Below are positions 1-11,460 of a DNA stretch of 64,000 nt, in pieces. Made by a program: the position numbers and the translations under genes. Source of the DNA: Coprinopsis marcescibilis. Lineage: Eukaryota; Basidiomycota; Agaricomycetes; Agaricales; Psathyrellaceae. The stretch lies in contig ML210202.1 of NCBI GenBank assembly GCA_004369085.1, forward strand, positions 64,258-128,257. Direction: 5' to 3'. Position 1 is the first letter of the stretch. Every line of letters begins with the position of its first letter. A model generated the notes under the pieces. That model was not told where the DNA came from and did not search any database. It saw only the letters and a list, made by a program, of their open reading frames with translations.

Positions 1-193
1 TCTGAGGCCTAGAAGATTGCAAAATTCCGAAGCAGATACGTACATCAACCCAGGCTAGTTTCCAACGAAACAGAGTATGACAGGGTAAATGTATATGGAC
101 GATAGATATAGATTTAAATAATTTCGTATATGATGTGAAGTGTGCAACATAGGAAGGAAGACAGAATGACGAAGAGACGACATGGTCCCGGGC

Positions 194-1392
194 TTATACC
201 TTTCCAATGGACGAAACTGTTCCGATGGTCGTCTTGTCGAGGTTGGAGCTCGTTTGACCGAAAACAAGGGTTTGGAGCCTGTCGCTACTATTTGATGTCG
301 CTGGGTCAGTCACCCAGGACCTTCCGGTGGTAACACGATAGATAATCAGCTGAGGGGCTAGCGCCTTTTCAAGAGGAGATTAGATATATTTGCCGTTAAA
401 GTAAGGTCACGAATCAATAGGGGTAACTTACGCATGTCCAAATCCAGATTGGGGCGATGAGAAAGAACGCCTGGGCAAGTATATCCGATTCTCTCGCACC
501 AGCCGCACAAACGGCTGCGAGGATGCCGAATGTGGTAAAGGGAAGGGCAGATTCGATCACAAGAACGAGAGCACGATTATAGGCGCTGGATATCCCTGAG
601 CTGACAGAGGCTACATTCCTAATTTTCCATTTCATTCGGATAAGACGAAATGCAATGAGGGAGGTAGTCAAGACGCTAACAAGTGCGACCGAGGAGAAGT
701 ATGCCGCCACGAAGTTATACGTATCGGAAGGGGATTCCGAACTCATGCCGGGATACGCCTCGGAGATGTAGACAATGCCCAAGCCTAGGAATAGGTAAGC
801 CCCGAACGATTTGTTAGCCTTGCGGGATCTTACTTAGCGAAGCCAAGTATGCAATGAGTGGGAAGATGACCACCCATCGTTTAACGCTCCACACGATGTA
901 GCAACGCCAGACCTTAATGGAGCAAATCGTTCGTGTTAGAAGGGTTAGGGTCCTCAAGGTAAGTACCTACCATAAGACCATCACCGGCGGTTTGAATTGC
1001 TCCAAGGACACATGTACGGGCTGCCCAGATAGAGGCGGGCTCTATCCACATAAAATGTGCCCCACCATTACGACCAATGAGCGCCTCGATGACTGACAAC
1101 GCATTGACTACGTCGAGCACTGTCACAATGATGTAGAGAGCGAGGATTATATACATCATCTGGACGTAGCCACGCCTTGCCTTCCGTGCCTCCCTAGGGG
1201 AAGAAAGAAATGACGACAGGCTCTGCACTGAGAGACATATTTGAAGTCCTAAGTTTCTACTAGTCAGAATTGGCCACGGAACCAGCGTAGAGCAAACATA
1301 CCCAGGCCAGTGCATTGTATAAAGAGCCCGACTAGGGAAAGACGCATAGTCGGCTTCAGAAACGTCCAACCTGTGAAAACGTAGTCGTACAT
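194..1392 (-). CDS. Orphan seven-transmembrane protein, paralogue A (5 exons)
   Basis: Inferred exons on the minus strand are 1392-1302, 1227-971, 912-834, 784-432 and 349-194, giving about 311 residues. The joins fall at phases 1, 0, 1 and 0, and all have GT-AG borders. Hydrophobic helices alternate with short basic loops. Visible landmarks are a WRCYIVW motif after the second join, a long helix pair with ESALPFTTFGI, and RVTTGRSWVTDP just after the last helix. The gene at 17717-18942 shares these motifs and has identical intron phases, including a third exon of exactly 79 nt. The type is common in Agaricomycetes, and its ligand and function are not known. It is probably a plasma-membrane protein, possibly receptor-like. 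The start is the ATG at 1392; a later Met in the same exon is possible. Confidence 0.8.
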
Positions 1393-3430
1393 CTGTAGAG
1401 AGGAGAAGGAGCAGGGAGGGCAACGATTGAGAGGTGCTCTATCTATCTTAAATAGGCTGCATCCAGGCACTTTCTTCGACCTTATTTGAGAAGATTTGAT
1501 ACCTTGAGGTCTAACAGTAGCTTCAGAAGTGGGGATCTCACGCTTGACTTGTTGGCATCTCGTCATGACATGATCCAGGGATTGTCGTCCTCCACTTGAA
1601 GCATGGGGACTTGGGAGTAATAGTCCTCAGTGTCTCGATGATCTGCCTGCTTGTACGACATCCCGAGGCGGTTTATGTGTGAAAAGACTTGGATTCAACA
1701 GGTGAAGTGACCTTTAGGATGTCTGCTTGAAGGCGAATCCATCTTACCTTTCAGCTGTTGTACAAAAGCTTAACTTGTCAGGCGAGAGACATGTAGTATT
1801 TGCCCCTCTTTGGGCGCAAGCAAAGCAAAAATAACCCATGCATCACCGCCTATAGCGCCGAGGAGCCCGCACGTTGGTGAGCCCTATCAATCAGAAGTGA
1901 GTACATGATGAATGCGCTTAAAATAAGTAATGGGACTTTGGAGCATAGACGCACCCTGCGCCGGAATCGGGGGCCACGGGCAAGTAATCCAAATCGCCGT
2001 CTTGCCCTTTTGTTCCTTGCCCGTGGTAAGTTCAGCAGGACTAAAAGGCAGAATGTGCACCAAGTATGCCTGTGTGGTGCGTTGGGGGGTGAAGAGGCTT
2101 CGGCAGGAGACTCGAGCCAAACTCCAGGTCGTGGGGTGAAGGGAGACCGCCAGACGGCTAGCCCGGGCGGGCGGGAAACCTTTCTAATGTAACTCCCTTC
2201 AAGTCCCACCCCACACAAGCATGTTTGTTGCAGGATTGCATGAGCCGGGGTGGAGGAGGAGGCTAATCCACTTTAATATGGTCTTCAAGCCTAAAGTGAA
2301 TAAATACTATCACCTGTTTATTGAGACTACTGTCGACAAACTGTCACCACTGGTTAATGACCCACACCAATGAGCGATACCAAGACCCAAGGGAAGTGGT
2401 GGGTGGGTCGCAAAATTAGGATTTTGAAGACAAGAACAATGTCACGGAATATCAGAGAGGGCCGAGCCGACTGAAACTGCAGTCGGTACAGCAAGGTTGT
2501 GGTTCGTGTCCAAAGTGCACGGGGTCACGTGCACATCACTGGGCAAGATTTTGCATTGCTCGTTCGCTCCGCTGCCTCGCAATCCACCAAAGACAGCCGG
2601 AGCATTTGCTGACGAGTGAGTCCTTTGAAGTTGGCGACAGGAAGATTACGGGAAAATGTCACAGAGACAGCGACAAGTACCAAACGTAGCACCGAGCGGC
2701 GAGACCATCCTATTTAAGTAGTAAGGGCGTTCCTGCGCCTGAAACGCATGGGCGATGGCTGTTTGGGGGACAAACAGCCAGAGCCCATGCGCTTCAGCCA
2801 TGCTGTTCAAAGCTCAAACTTACCCTAAACCGAGTTCGACAATTTTGTATGGGCCCAATGTATCCAGGGCAGTCTCAGATATGCCGGCCAGTCTCTGAAT
2901 CAAAAGGTCGGTCAGCAGGCATCGTCGGAACTAGGCTCGGAAGGGTGGAATGCCAAACCCATTCTGCGATACTTTGGGTATGGCAGCTGCATGCACACTT
3001 TGTTCAGCGTATATTGTCGAGTAAGTAGTAGGTATATGGAATACCTGGGCTACGTCTGTCAAGAGAAAGCGGAAAAGGCGAGACTACGCACTGGGTTTCT
3101 GGGCGCCAATTCCTCACGAGCCTGAGACAGGTTCCACCCCTTATGTCTGCCTACTACCGCATCTGTCACCACTGCAGGCCTGAGCGACAAGGATAAGAGA
3201 ACATGTGAGGACCTTGGCCAAGAACAGGAAAAGAGGGCAAAAAAGCGCTGGAGAAAGTGGTCCGAGACAGATGGACAATGGTCAGCGCCGGCATTCTCCG
3301 AGACCTCAGGTTGCCCACGCATCGTGGCGCTTTCTCAATATCTACGTCATATTTTTATCCTTGCCGGTGGCTAAGATTCTCACCTTTGGGTGAAAACCTT
3401 GATACAAAGTAGGAGGGAATATAAACACTA
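1393..3430. other. Intergenic region with a long hairpin
   Basis: No convincing gene is seen in these 2 kb. Open frames around 1850-2220 overlap each other on both strands and show no protein-like composition or splice support. The one clear structure is a long imperfect hairpin at about 2737-2799, listed separately. The region holds the upstream side of the 7TM gene (divergent end) and the downstream side of the TPR-CHAT gene. Confidence 0.5.
2737..2799. repeat. Long inverted repeat (hairpin)
   Basis: Arms of about 28 nt (2737-2764 and 2772-2799) flank a 7-nt loop. Two blocks are perfectly complementary: CGCATGGGC (2745-2753) with GCCCATGCG (2783-2791), and GGCTGTTT (2757-2764) with AAACAGCC (2772-2779). 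They are separated by a 3-nt internal bulge on each side. It lies in a gene-free stretch. It could be a small-RNA precursor, the core of a tiny MITE or a structural DNA element; the sequence does not decide. Confidence 0.7.
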
Positions 3431-6400
3431 TCATACGCCGAAATGCACAAACGGAACCCAACCACGCAAAGAACTTCCACGCCTCCTCAGCTCCTCTGTA
3501 GCAAGGTGTAGGCCATACGCTGCATCCTTTACATCTGGAGTTAGTTCGACACCATTTCGGAACATATGTCGATAAAAAATATCAGCAATAACAGGCGCAT
3601 CCTCGTCTTGGATGGACCTAACCATCCACTTGTTAGCAAATATCGCAACTAACCCCAAAGCCAAAGCTTGACGCACCACATTGTCCCAACAACCCCACGG
3701 AACCCCGCAAAAACCATTGTCGCCGCCAGACTGAGCGACTCGTCCGGCCTCACCGCATCCCCCATCGCAGTCTCACATGCACTCAGGAACGCCAAGTTTG
3801 CAGATGTTTGGCATTCGCGAATAATCCGCGCCATGGAGAGGGCTCCACCGCTGAGAAGTAGAACACTGTCCAGAGGGCTAGATACATTCTGTTTTCCATG
3901 GCATCCGAAATGAACGAATTCCGATTCTCGGATTCCAGCGAGAACATCTTCGATATTTGTTGGTGAAGCCCTAGACCCCACAAATTCAACCAGGGTGCTG
4001 GCGTCCGGAATATGAGAACGAATCTTGGCCAGTTCGTCCTTGGTCTTGGGAAGATTTGCAACACCGGGAGCAGTGCCTTCAGGTTCGATTATCGCCAGCA
4101 TCTTGAAGCCTGACGTGACGTTCGGAGGGGAGAGGAGATCCTGGGGGGAGAAGCAGTAGGAAGAGACCACATATTGGAAGACACAGTTCCTGTCCTGTTC
4201 GTATACACCTGCAGCGTGGATTGGAAGACGCACAAATGGCCCAGTGGGACACCACCAAATTCTTGGTGGAACGTTGCTCTACCAAAACAGGGTAATGGTC
4301 AGTGACCATCGAACTCTAAGGAAAGAACGAAAGCTTACCTTTTCAAGACCTAGAGCTTGTATCACAGGCTCGACGACATGATTCCATAGTATCGCCAACA
4401 CGCCTTTGAAATTATCCTCCGCTGTTTTCCCCGCATTTCGCGGACGGTAGCCCTTCAACCGAGCGTCGTTCCCTCGTCCTTGCTGAAGCGAATCCTCTAG
4501 GTATTGGATGTCTTTTAAATCGACTGGTTCCCCACTCTCGAAGCAGTGAACGACAACCTTCAGCCGAGTCAACTCCCGATACCCAATTGCCAGTGGAATA
4601 TGCTGCACAGAACCCCCGGTCGTCATCAGCAAAGCATCGCACCCATACTCGCTAGCATTCAAAAAGACGATTGGACCATTCGACGAAGCAGATACGAGCT
4701 TGTCAAACGACGGGGGAAGTAGCATTTCTTCAAACCCCTTAATCTGTCGAATCCGGGATAGGAGCCTCTCTCGTTCCTGGGCAAGCAAATAGGGGCGCTC
4801 TGAAACTTCCGTCCCGTGACTCCCATCCTCCTTTCTTCCCTCAGTCCCAGCTGCCATCTTGGACACCGCATCAACCGCCCCATAAGCTAAGATCTCTAAC
4901 CTCCTCGAAATCTCGCGAAACTCCTTTGCGAGAGATGGGTCTACCACAGCAAGCCGATCGACAGGTGTCCGAAGCTGAAGGGCCTGCGACCAAAAGATCG
5001 AGCGCGACGTTGCGAGGAACACAACAGCCATCTCCAACTGACCATCCTCAATGGCACACTGTACAGCATCCCATAGGAGCATAGTGCCATGGACAAGCAC
5101 ATTCTGGCGTTGCGAAAGCGTCAAGTCCAATGAGGCGAGAGAGGGCAGGAGGGAGATGGAATGCCGATATGCCGATAACACCGAAGGCCGACGATGGGTC
5201 CGTGCGCAAGATATCCAGGCTTTGCATATTTCTAAGCGTTCGAGGAGAGGACCTGTTTTGTGTTGGCTGGCCTCTTGAAACAACTGTAGCGCGTGCTCCA
5301 AATCCTCCGTTTTCTGTGAGCGGATGAACCGTTGTTGCAACCCATCGGCTAGGTTTGCAAGGAGGTGTGAACGGGCGGGATGAAATTGTGGTATGATGGA
5401 GACCGATTCCTGATGGAGGGCGATGGATTGGTTTAGATCACGGAGCTTAGAGGTGTGATCATAGATATGTCGGAGGGATTTCGCGTAATGGTTAAGTAAG
5501 GCAGGTCGATCGGGGTGGTGGGGAGGCCTCAATTCCAACGAATCCTTGTGCAATTTGATGCATTCGTCGATGGTGTCGGCGTCGTTGTCGTACCGGAAGT
5601 ATATACTGAGAGCATGAGCAAGGTTATATGAGGAACCAACGCGATCCGGATGATGTAGTGGTCTTTGCAGTAGCGCTAGTCGATGCAGAATCATGCAATG
5701 TCCCAAATCCCCTGGATCTTTCTTGTGTCTGTACCGTTCGAGTAAGGCCATTGCCCGATTATTGACCGACTGGTGCCACTCAGGATGTGGATAAGAACGT
5801 AGTTCCAACACTTCTCGATGCAGAGAAATGCATTCCTCCAAATCGCGGAAATCCCCACTACGTTCGAAACGGGTGTGAAGGCAGCATGCAAGGTTGTTGA
5901 TGGCAATGGCATGGCTAGGCTGGGCAGACCTTAACGGGATGCATTCCCGAAAGAGAATGAGACATTCCTCGAGGTCACTGGGATCTCCTAGTTTCTCGAA
6001 ACGGCAGCAAAGAGACGCCGCAAGGTTGCTCAGTGAGGTGGGACGGTGTGGGTGGTTTGCATGAGTCAATAACAACGCCTCTCTCTCCAGAAGGATGGTC
6101 TCCTCGAGGTCCTCGATACAACCATAGCGCTTGAAGCGCAGAGATGTAGCTGTCGCGAGGTTGTTGAGGGTAACAGCACGATTGGGGTGAGGGGCGGGAC
6201 GGAGTGAAAGCGATTCTCGCTGAAGTGATATAGCTCTATCCAAATCCCTGACATCGCCATCATTGCTGAACCGGATTTGTAAGGCGGTGGAGAGGCTGTT
6301 CAGGGAATGTGATCGTTCAGAATGTGGAGCAGGCCGCAACGAAATCGACTCCTCATGGAGCCGGATTGAACCCTCTAAGTCTCGCCTCGTGCCGGTTGTC

Positions 6401-7965
6401 CTGAAACGCAATATGAGGGCGTCCGCGAGATTTTTACACATTATGTCGCGCTGTGCGTGTGGTTTAGGTACGAGCATGAGCGCTTCGCGATGCAGCCGGA
6501 TGGATTCTTCTAAATCGTCCTGATTTCCCCCTTGAACGAACCGCGTAGAGAGTGAATTTGCGAGATTATTGAGTGAATCGAGCCGGCTGTCGTGTCCTAC
6601 AGGTCTCAAAGCGAGGGCATCCCTATGCAGTGAAATGGATTCGTCCAGATCTTTCAAATCGCCCTTGTGTTCAAACCGGGTGAGGAGGGAATGTCCGAGG
6701 TTGTCCAGAGATTGTGAACGCCGCGGGTGCGGCGAAGGTCGTAGCAGCAAGGCCTCCTGATTGTATCGAATGCTATCGTCCAGGTCTGTCGGGTCTCCTT
6801 GATTCTTGAAACGAGTGGACAGCGAGGAGGCTAGGTTGTTGAGCGATTGGGCACGATCGGGGTGAGATGGGTCCATCAAGCCTTGAGCTTCGCGATGAAG
6901 GTTTATGGAGTCGTCGAGGTCGTAAATTTGTCCGCTATGCGTGAATCGAGTGGCCAGTGATGCTGCGAGGTTGTTCAGCGACCCATGTCGTTCAGGATGG
7001 GGAGAAGGTCGCAGAGCAAGGCCCTCACGCTCCAACGAGATCGTCTCCTCGAGGTCACGAGATTCACCAAACACCTGGAACCGCATCTGGATGGAATGTG
7101 CGAGGTTGTTGAGTGACACGCCTCGATCTGGATGGGGAATAGGTCGCAAATCCAGCGATTCCCGATGAAGAGAGATGATTTCTTCTAAGACTTCAAGACT
7201 CGATTGGTGCTCCAATCGAGTCGTAAGGGCCACGGCAAGGTTGTTGAGCGATGTCGAGCGATCGGGATGGGGTGGAGCTCTCGACTTTAGTGATTCGCGG
7301 TGCAGCGAGATGCATTCCTCCAGATCGACGAAGTTGGAAGTTAACTGGAAGTTGGAGAGCAAACAGTTGGCGAGGTTGTTGAGCGATGTGTCGCGGTCCG
7401 GATGAGATGAAGGTAGTAATGTGATGGATTCGCGAGCCAGTTTTATGCACTCCTGGATATCTGAACTGCCTCCTGTTTGTCGAAAGCGAGTGAGAATTGT
7501 AGCTGCGAGATTGGTGAGAGTTTGATAACGATCGGTATGGGGAGAAGGCCTCAGCGAGAGGGCCTCTCGATGTAACAGGATGGATTCTTCAAGATCGTGA
7601 CGGTTTCCTTGAATTCCGAACCGCATCCAGAATCCGTTGGCGAGGACGTTGAGTGTAGCAGAGCGTGCTGGGTTCCCCGTTGGTAGTAAAGTGAGCGCCT
7701 TACGGTAGAATCGAAGACTTTCCTCCAGATCTTTGGTATCCCCCCTGCGTTCGAAGCGAGCATCAAAAGCGCTTGCAAGATTGTGGAAGATTGAGGATCC
7801 ATCTGGGCCAGATGGTGTATCGTTTTCCAGCTGTAGTGATGAGAGCCGAATGATGTTGTCTAGTTCTGCGTCCGACAACTTCCCAAATTCTAAACCCGCC
7901 GACGCCGCTCCCAGCTTCCCCACTGGATCCTCCTTCATGTGGTCCTCACTGTTCATGATGAACAA
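3431..7965 (-). CDS. TPR-repeat protein with C-terminal CHAT (caspase-like) domain
   Basis: Three exons are inferred: 7965-4339, 4278-3677 and 3617-3431, about 1,471 residues. After a 57-residue lead come 19 tandem TPR-like units of about 45 residues (roughly residues 58-912). Their consensus is a PDR...SLNNLA helix, then RF...GD..DLEESI.LHREAL.LRP. A helical linker leads to the CHAT domain, recognisable from PRIWWCPTGP, the catalytic-His motif HFGCHG (His about 1336), the catalytic-Cys motif LSACET (Cys about 1377) and the closing GTMW...DEDAP..A..FY. The family (CHAT = caspase HetF associated with TPRs) is peptidase-like. Bacterial TPR-CHAT proteins are protease effectors, while fungal members are expanded in Agaricomycetes and poorly studied. 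Both catalytic residues are present, so activity is plausible but inferred. The first exon encodes the whole TPR array without an intron. Confidence 0.9.
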
Positions 7966-9029
7966 GTGTCAAGCAGTGACAAAGCCTTCCAACTTGAATA
8001 ATAGATCACCTGCCGCCGCGGAGTACCAGGTTCGAAGGACAGCCAAAGGTCATGGCATTAGCTCGGACTGATGCGGACCAGTTCAGACAAAAGTCAATAT
8101 GCCGTGGGAATGATTGGTTGATTATGTACGCTACGGCGAAGAACGGCATGGGGGTAATTTGTAGTCTCCGTAGCTGACCTAACGATTCCGTAGATGATAA
8201 TCGATCTGATGGAATGTAAGGTAATTTGTAGAATCTCAAGAATTGCTTTCCAATATTTCTGATAACAATGGAGTGGCACAATTCTGGTGATTTACACCCT
8301 GAGCCCAAGCTGCATCATGCCAGCACGTCGGCACTCGTGGACAGAAACACCGTTGTGGCAGCGGCAGCGCTGTTGGTGACCGTGAAGCTCCTCAGCTGAG
8401 GAGGACCTCCCTGACAGCATAGCAGAGTATAGACAAGAAAGAAACACGCGGCGTCATGTATGTCCAAATAGTGACCCATGAGAAGGAGCTTCGAGAGGAA
8501 GCATATGTGCTTCTGAGCAATCCCAGGTTATTCTAGGTGCTTGGATGATACATGTTCGTTCGACTCGGAAGGGCAGGAGGTTAGTTGTGCTTGTCATGCA
8601 GGATCATTTCAGGACGCTTAATTCAATCCAAGCCGTTCTTCAAGGAACCGCTTCGATCCACCGCAGCTGCTGAAGCGCTCATTGTGTATGAATAACTAAC
8701 TCGGAATTATATGTAGTTGCCGGGCGGCTATTTTCGTATCTCCGCTCCGGGTATGATGTTACCGTGCTCCACTGCTAAGTATCGATGTAGTATGCGTTGG
8801 TTTATTGCTGGAGGTTAATAAACAAGACCGCATAAAACTTCCCCGATGCTTCATCATAGTTTGAAAGCAACAATATGATGCAGAATTATCTCCGAATTAC
8901 CTGTAAGCCTCAAAATCGGTACAGTTCCTCCGTGTTTATATTTGGCAGGAGTCAGGACAATCATTCATCTGGTTCGGGTAATTACTACCCCTCTTTGAGA
9001 TCCGAGCTGAAACTGCGTATGCTGGCAGC
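7966..9029. other. Intergenic region, no gene seen
   Basis: About 1.1 kb between the TPR-CHAT start and the promoter of the 8-cysteine gene. Only short, overlapping open frames of low coding quality occur on either strand. It should contain the TPR-CHAT promoter just above 7965. Confidence 0.5.
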
Positions 9030-9176
9030 CTATAAGTCCTTGAGAGCCGTGGCAGACTGCAGCATAAATCACACTTGTCCTCTTTCAACTCTCCGCTTAA
9101 CTTATACGTTCCCAATCATTGTGTGAGTACGCTGATTCCTCTCAAAACTGCTGCTTAACGAATTCAACGTATTAAG
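9030..9176 (+). promoter_or_regulatory. TATA-like box and 5'UTR intron of the 8-cysteine gene
   Basis: A CTATAAG box sits at about 9030-9036. A GTGAGT donor at 9123, a CTTAAC branch-like site near 9154 and an AG acceptor at 9175-9176 define a 54-nt 5'UTR intron ending 2 nt before the coding ATG at 9180. The paralogue at 19246-19836 shows the same layout: an ATATAAAT box about 150 bp upstream and a UTR intron at 19899-19849. Confidence 0.5.
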
Positions 9177-9179
9177 AAA

Positions 9180-9610
9180 TGAAGATTTCATCCTCGTTCC
9201 TCGGTGTCGCCTTCCTGGTCGTTGCCTTTGCCAACAGCGTCCTTTCCCAGGACTGGGAAGATCTTTCTGAACGCGAAGAGAATGACTCTCCGGGCTCATA
9301 CTACCAGCGCGATATCAACACCAACGACATAGCCGAGGAGGTGCTCAGCCGCCTACAATACGAATCACTCGAGGCTCGCCAGGCAAAAAGGAAAGGTCGT
9401 GTTAAATGCTTGATGGATAGCAGATCTAGCCGGTTGGGCGGAGGGCCTGTCAAAAAGTGCGATATGCAGAAATGCAGCAAATCAGGCGCCCAGTGCATCT
9501 TTAGGAACGCGAAATGCTTCATGAGGAGAAAAAGTAGTTATCCACCCGAGGAGTTCATGAAAGCCTGTGCTCAGTGCAGATGCAGCAAGAAACTTGTTTC
9601 ATTTGTGTAG
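9180..9610 (+). CDS. Small secreted cysteine-rich protein, 8-Cys family member 1
   Basis: An uninterrupted 143-residue frame. It starts with a signal peptide (hydrophobic core, likely cleavage after VLS at residue 23). An acidic pro-region follows, with SEREENDSP, YQRDIN, DIAEE and LEAR. A basic stretch (KRKGR, a possible Kex2-type site) precedes the mature part with eight cysteines spaced C-x16-C-x4-C-x6-C-x6-C-x16-C-x2-C-x-C. Two other loci here (19246-19836 and 48321-48707) share the signal peptide, the pro-region and the last five Cys spacings almost exactly. No known family was recognised. Even Cys content, secretion and small size fit an apoplastic effector-like or antimicrobial-type protein, but that is inference. 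It is convergent with the secreted lysozyme gene, with 200 bp between the coding ends. Confidence 0.85.
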
Positions 9611-9810
9611 CCATAGATATCGTACCACAGTTCACCCCTGCAGATCTACTACTCCTGTTTATTGAAATAGAGCGTGTGGTCTCTTCTTCACATATAGTAT
9701 GATCGCCCGGCATGTACTGTTTAGTTATTATCGGCCATCGCACATCGATTTACATAAATATTTTGATATCCACTTGTCAACTCGATCGTCCGATATATGC
9801 TAGCTTCCAT

Positions 9811-10368
9811 CTAGCAAGGGTGTACGATACTCGAGCTCGCGGTCCTGAACAAAGTGACTTCTCTCGCCCTCCTAGTCACCAAGCCCGGTAACACCTGTCC
9901 ATTAGCCTGGTTCCACCTGGGCAACTCCTCAGCCGCGACGGTATTGGGCACCTCGCCCGCGTTCAACCTCCTGATCAAAGTCGAGGTGCCGGCATTCCCA
10001 CACCCGACGTTAAATGCCCAGCTCACGAGAGCACCATATTGGTTCGCGTTGAGTCTGACGGTGTCCGCTACGAGCCGTGCGATGCAGCTACGGAAGGTGG
10101 CGAGATCGGAGAGGAGGAGGCTGTGGGCGGTCGTGGTTGTGAGGGGGAAGGCGTATGGCACTTCGGAGCAGCCTGTTGTTGTGCATTTGTGGCCGTAGCC
10201 GACGGTTGGGAGGCCGATGGGATCTGGGGCTGGGCGCGGGACGAAGCCTTCGGAGAGCTTGATGAGGTCGAGAGTTGCAGTATTCACTGTGGGGGAGCAT
10301 TGCGCGGAGACGGTCGCTGTGAGAGCGAGCGCAGTGAGAAGCGAGGTGAAGGGGATAGAAAACTTCAT
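9811..10368 (-). CDS. Secreted GH24 (phage T4-type) lysozyme
   Basis: A 185-residue intronless frame with a signal peptide (about residues 1-22, ending VSA before QCSP). The glycoside hydrolase 24 signature is clear. The catalytic triad E40 (KLSEG), D49 (PDP) and T55 (LPTVGYGH) has the E-9-D-6-T spacing of T4 lysozyme (E11, D20, T26). The downstream YGALVSWAFNVGCGN and LIRRLNAGE segments are also typical of the family. The predicted role is hydrolysis of bacterial peptidoglycan outside the cell, for bacterial competition or feeding. Lack of introns in an intron-rich neighbourhood and the phage/bacterial family affiliation suggest an origin by horizontal transfer. The added signal peptide and cysteines indicate adaptation to secretion. 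Confidence 0.92.
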   Translation of the reverse strand: MKFSIPFTSLLTALALTATVSAQCSPTVNTATLDLIKLSEGFVPRPAPDPIGLPTVGYGHKCTTTGCSEVPYAFPLTTTTAHSLLLSDLATFRSCIARLVADTVRLNANQYGALVSWAFNVGCGNAGTSTLIRRLNAGEVPNTVAAEELPRWNQANGQVLPGLVTRRAREVTLFRTASSSIVHPC

Positions 10369-10452
10369 GATTCCTTGGCTTGATAGTGAGGTCTGCCTTG
10401 ATGTGGGCTCCTCAAATGGGTGTTGGGACTGGTAGGTGATTACTGGGGTGTC

Positions 10453-10459
10453 ATTTATA
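10453..10459 (-). promoter_or_regulatory. TATA box of the GH24 lysozyme gene
   Basis: TATAAAT on the minus strand, about 85-90 bp above the ATG at 10368. This is a normal TATA-to-start distance for a fungal gene with a short leader. Confidence 0.5.
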
Positions 10460-10619
10460 CCGTCGAGGAATCCTTGGCGGGGCGTTCGTCCTCGTGGTAA
10501 TGCACACTATTTCCTTCTACTCTACATTCTTATGCAGTTGGACAACATATCACCTGTAGCGTCTCAGCCTTTTGAACGGAAAGCTGAGTGAAAGCGTATG
10601 AGCGCGGACCGCTTACTCC

Positions 10620-11270
10620 AGATCCACCAGGTACCTGTCATAAGTAAATGATCGGGGAGTAGTTGAGGACCTTCCTGGTGGCGAGCGTCCTACCAGTTCC
10701 TCTGTGCGATCCATAACAAGCATGAGGTTGCTGTCGAAGGCAAGCGTGAAAGGCTTGCTTCGAGATGTCAATCTGTATAATATGTTTGTCGAAGACGAAC
10801 CTCTACTCGAGTCCGGTAGGGCAAGAAGGATGAGGCGTCTTCTTTGCCATACGGGTTTTGACAACGAACTTGTCACAATGGCGCTAGTGCAAGAGTCCGC
10901 GTATTTGTCGGATCTTCAGGAACACTGCGAAGCCTAAGACTTGGTAGACATGAAGCTGGGATGGCCTTTGTCTTTTGCCTATCGCAGAGTAGGGAGATGT
11001 CACTATCCAAGTGGGCGGCTCCCCAGATCGAGCGATAAAATGTTCCACTGGCGATAAGATAAGATAACAAAAGGAAACAGATAAGAATATATATATGAAT
11101 GTATGGATAATTTGATGCCATCTTCCTGAGATTGTGTAAGGTAGGCATACATAAGGTGGCAGCACAGGGATGGCAGAAACGGTGTGATCGAACCCTATTA
11201 GGCCACTTTTTTCGTATTAAATGAAATCGGCCTAGCAACCAAAAAGAATACCGTCTCCGGACACCGAAAT
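10620..11270. other. Intergenic region, no gene seen
   Basis: Between the lysozyme promoter and the truncated KDZ element. The open frames are short, mutually overlapping and without recognisable motifs. Confidence 0.4.
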
Positions 11271-11317
11271 CCAAATTAGGAAGGAGCATTTGCCGTCAAC
11301 TGTGCAAGAAGAAAGTC

Positions 11318-11460
11318 GCAGCCGTCGACTGGCAGACGGCGTCTCCGCCGGCGAACGGTTTGATGGAAACCGTCGACTGCGAGACGGCGTCTCCGCCGGA
11401 CGGTTCGATGAAAACCGTCGACGGTAAGCAGTGCAAACGGCCGGTAAACGGTTCGATGGG
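11318..11460. repeat. Short tandem repeat, about 45-50 bp unit
   Basis: Two near-identical units, beginning CCGTCGACTG at about 11322 and 11371, each carry AGACGGCGTCTCCGCCGG followed by ACGGTTYGATG. A third, partial unit starts near 11414 (ACCGTCGACGG...ACGGTTCGATGG). Each full unit contains the self-complementary AGACGGCGTCT. The array lies just beyond the point where KDZ homology stops and may mark a rearranged element end. Confidence 0.6.

Noticed and set aside
1850..2218. Overlapping open frames on both strands of 60-120 residues
   Set aside because: They lie over the same GC-rich stretch in several frames, show no motif or splice context and have arginine/proline-rich random composition.
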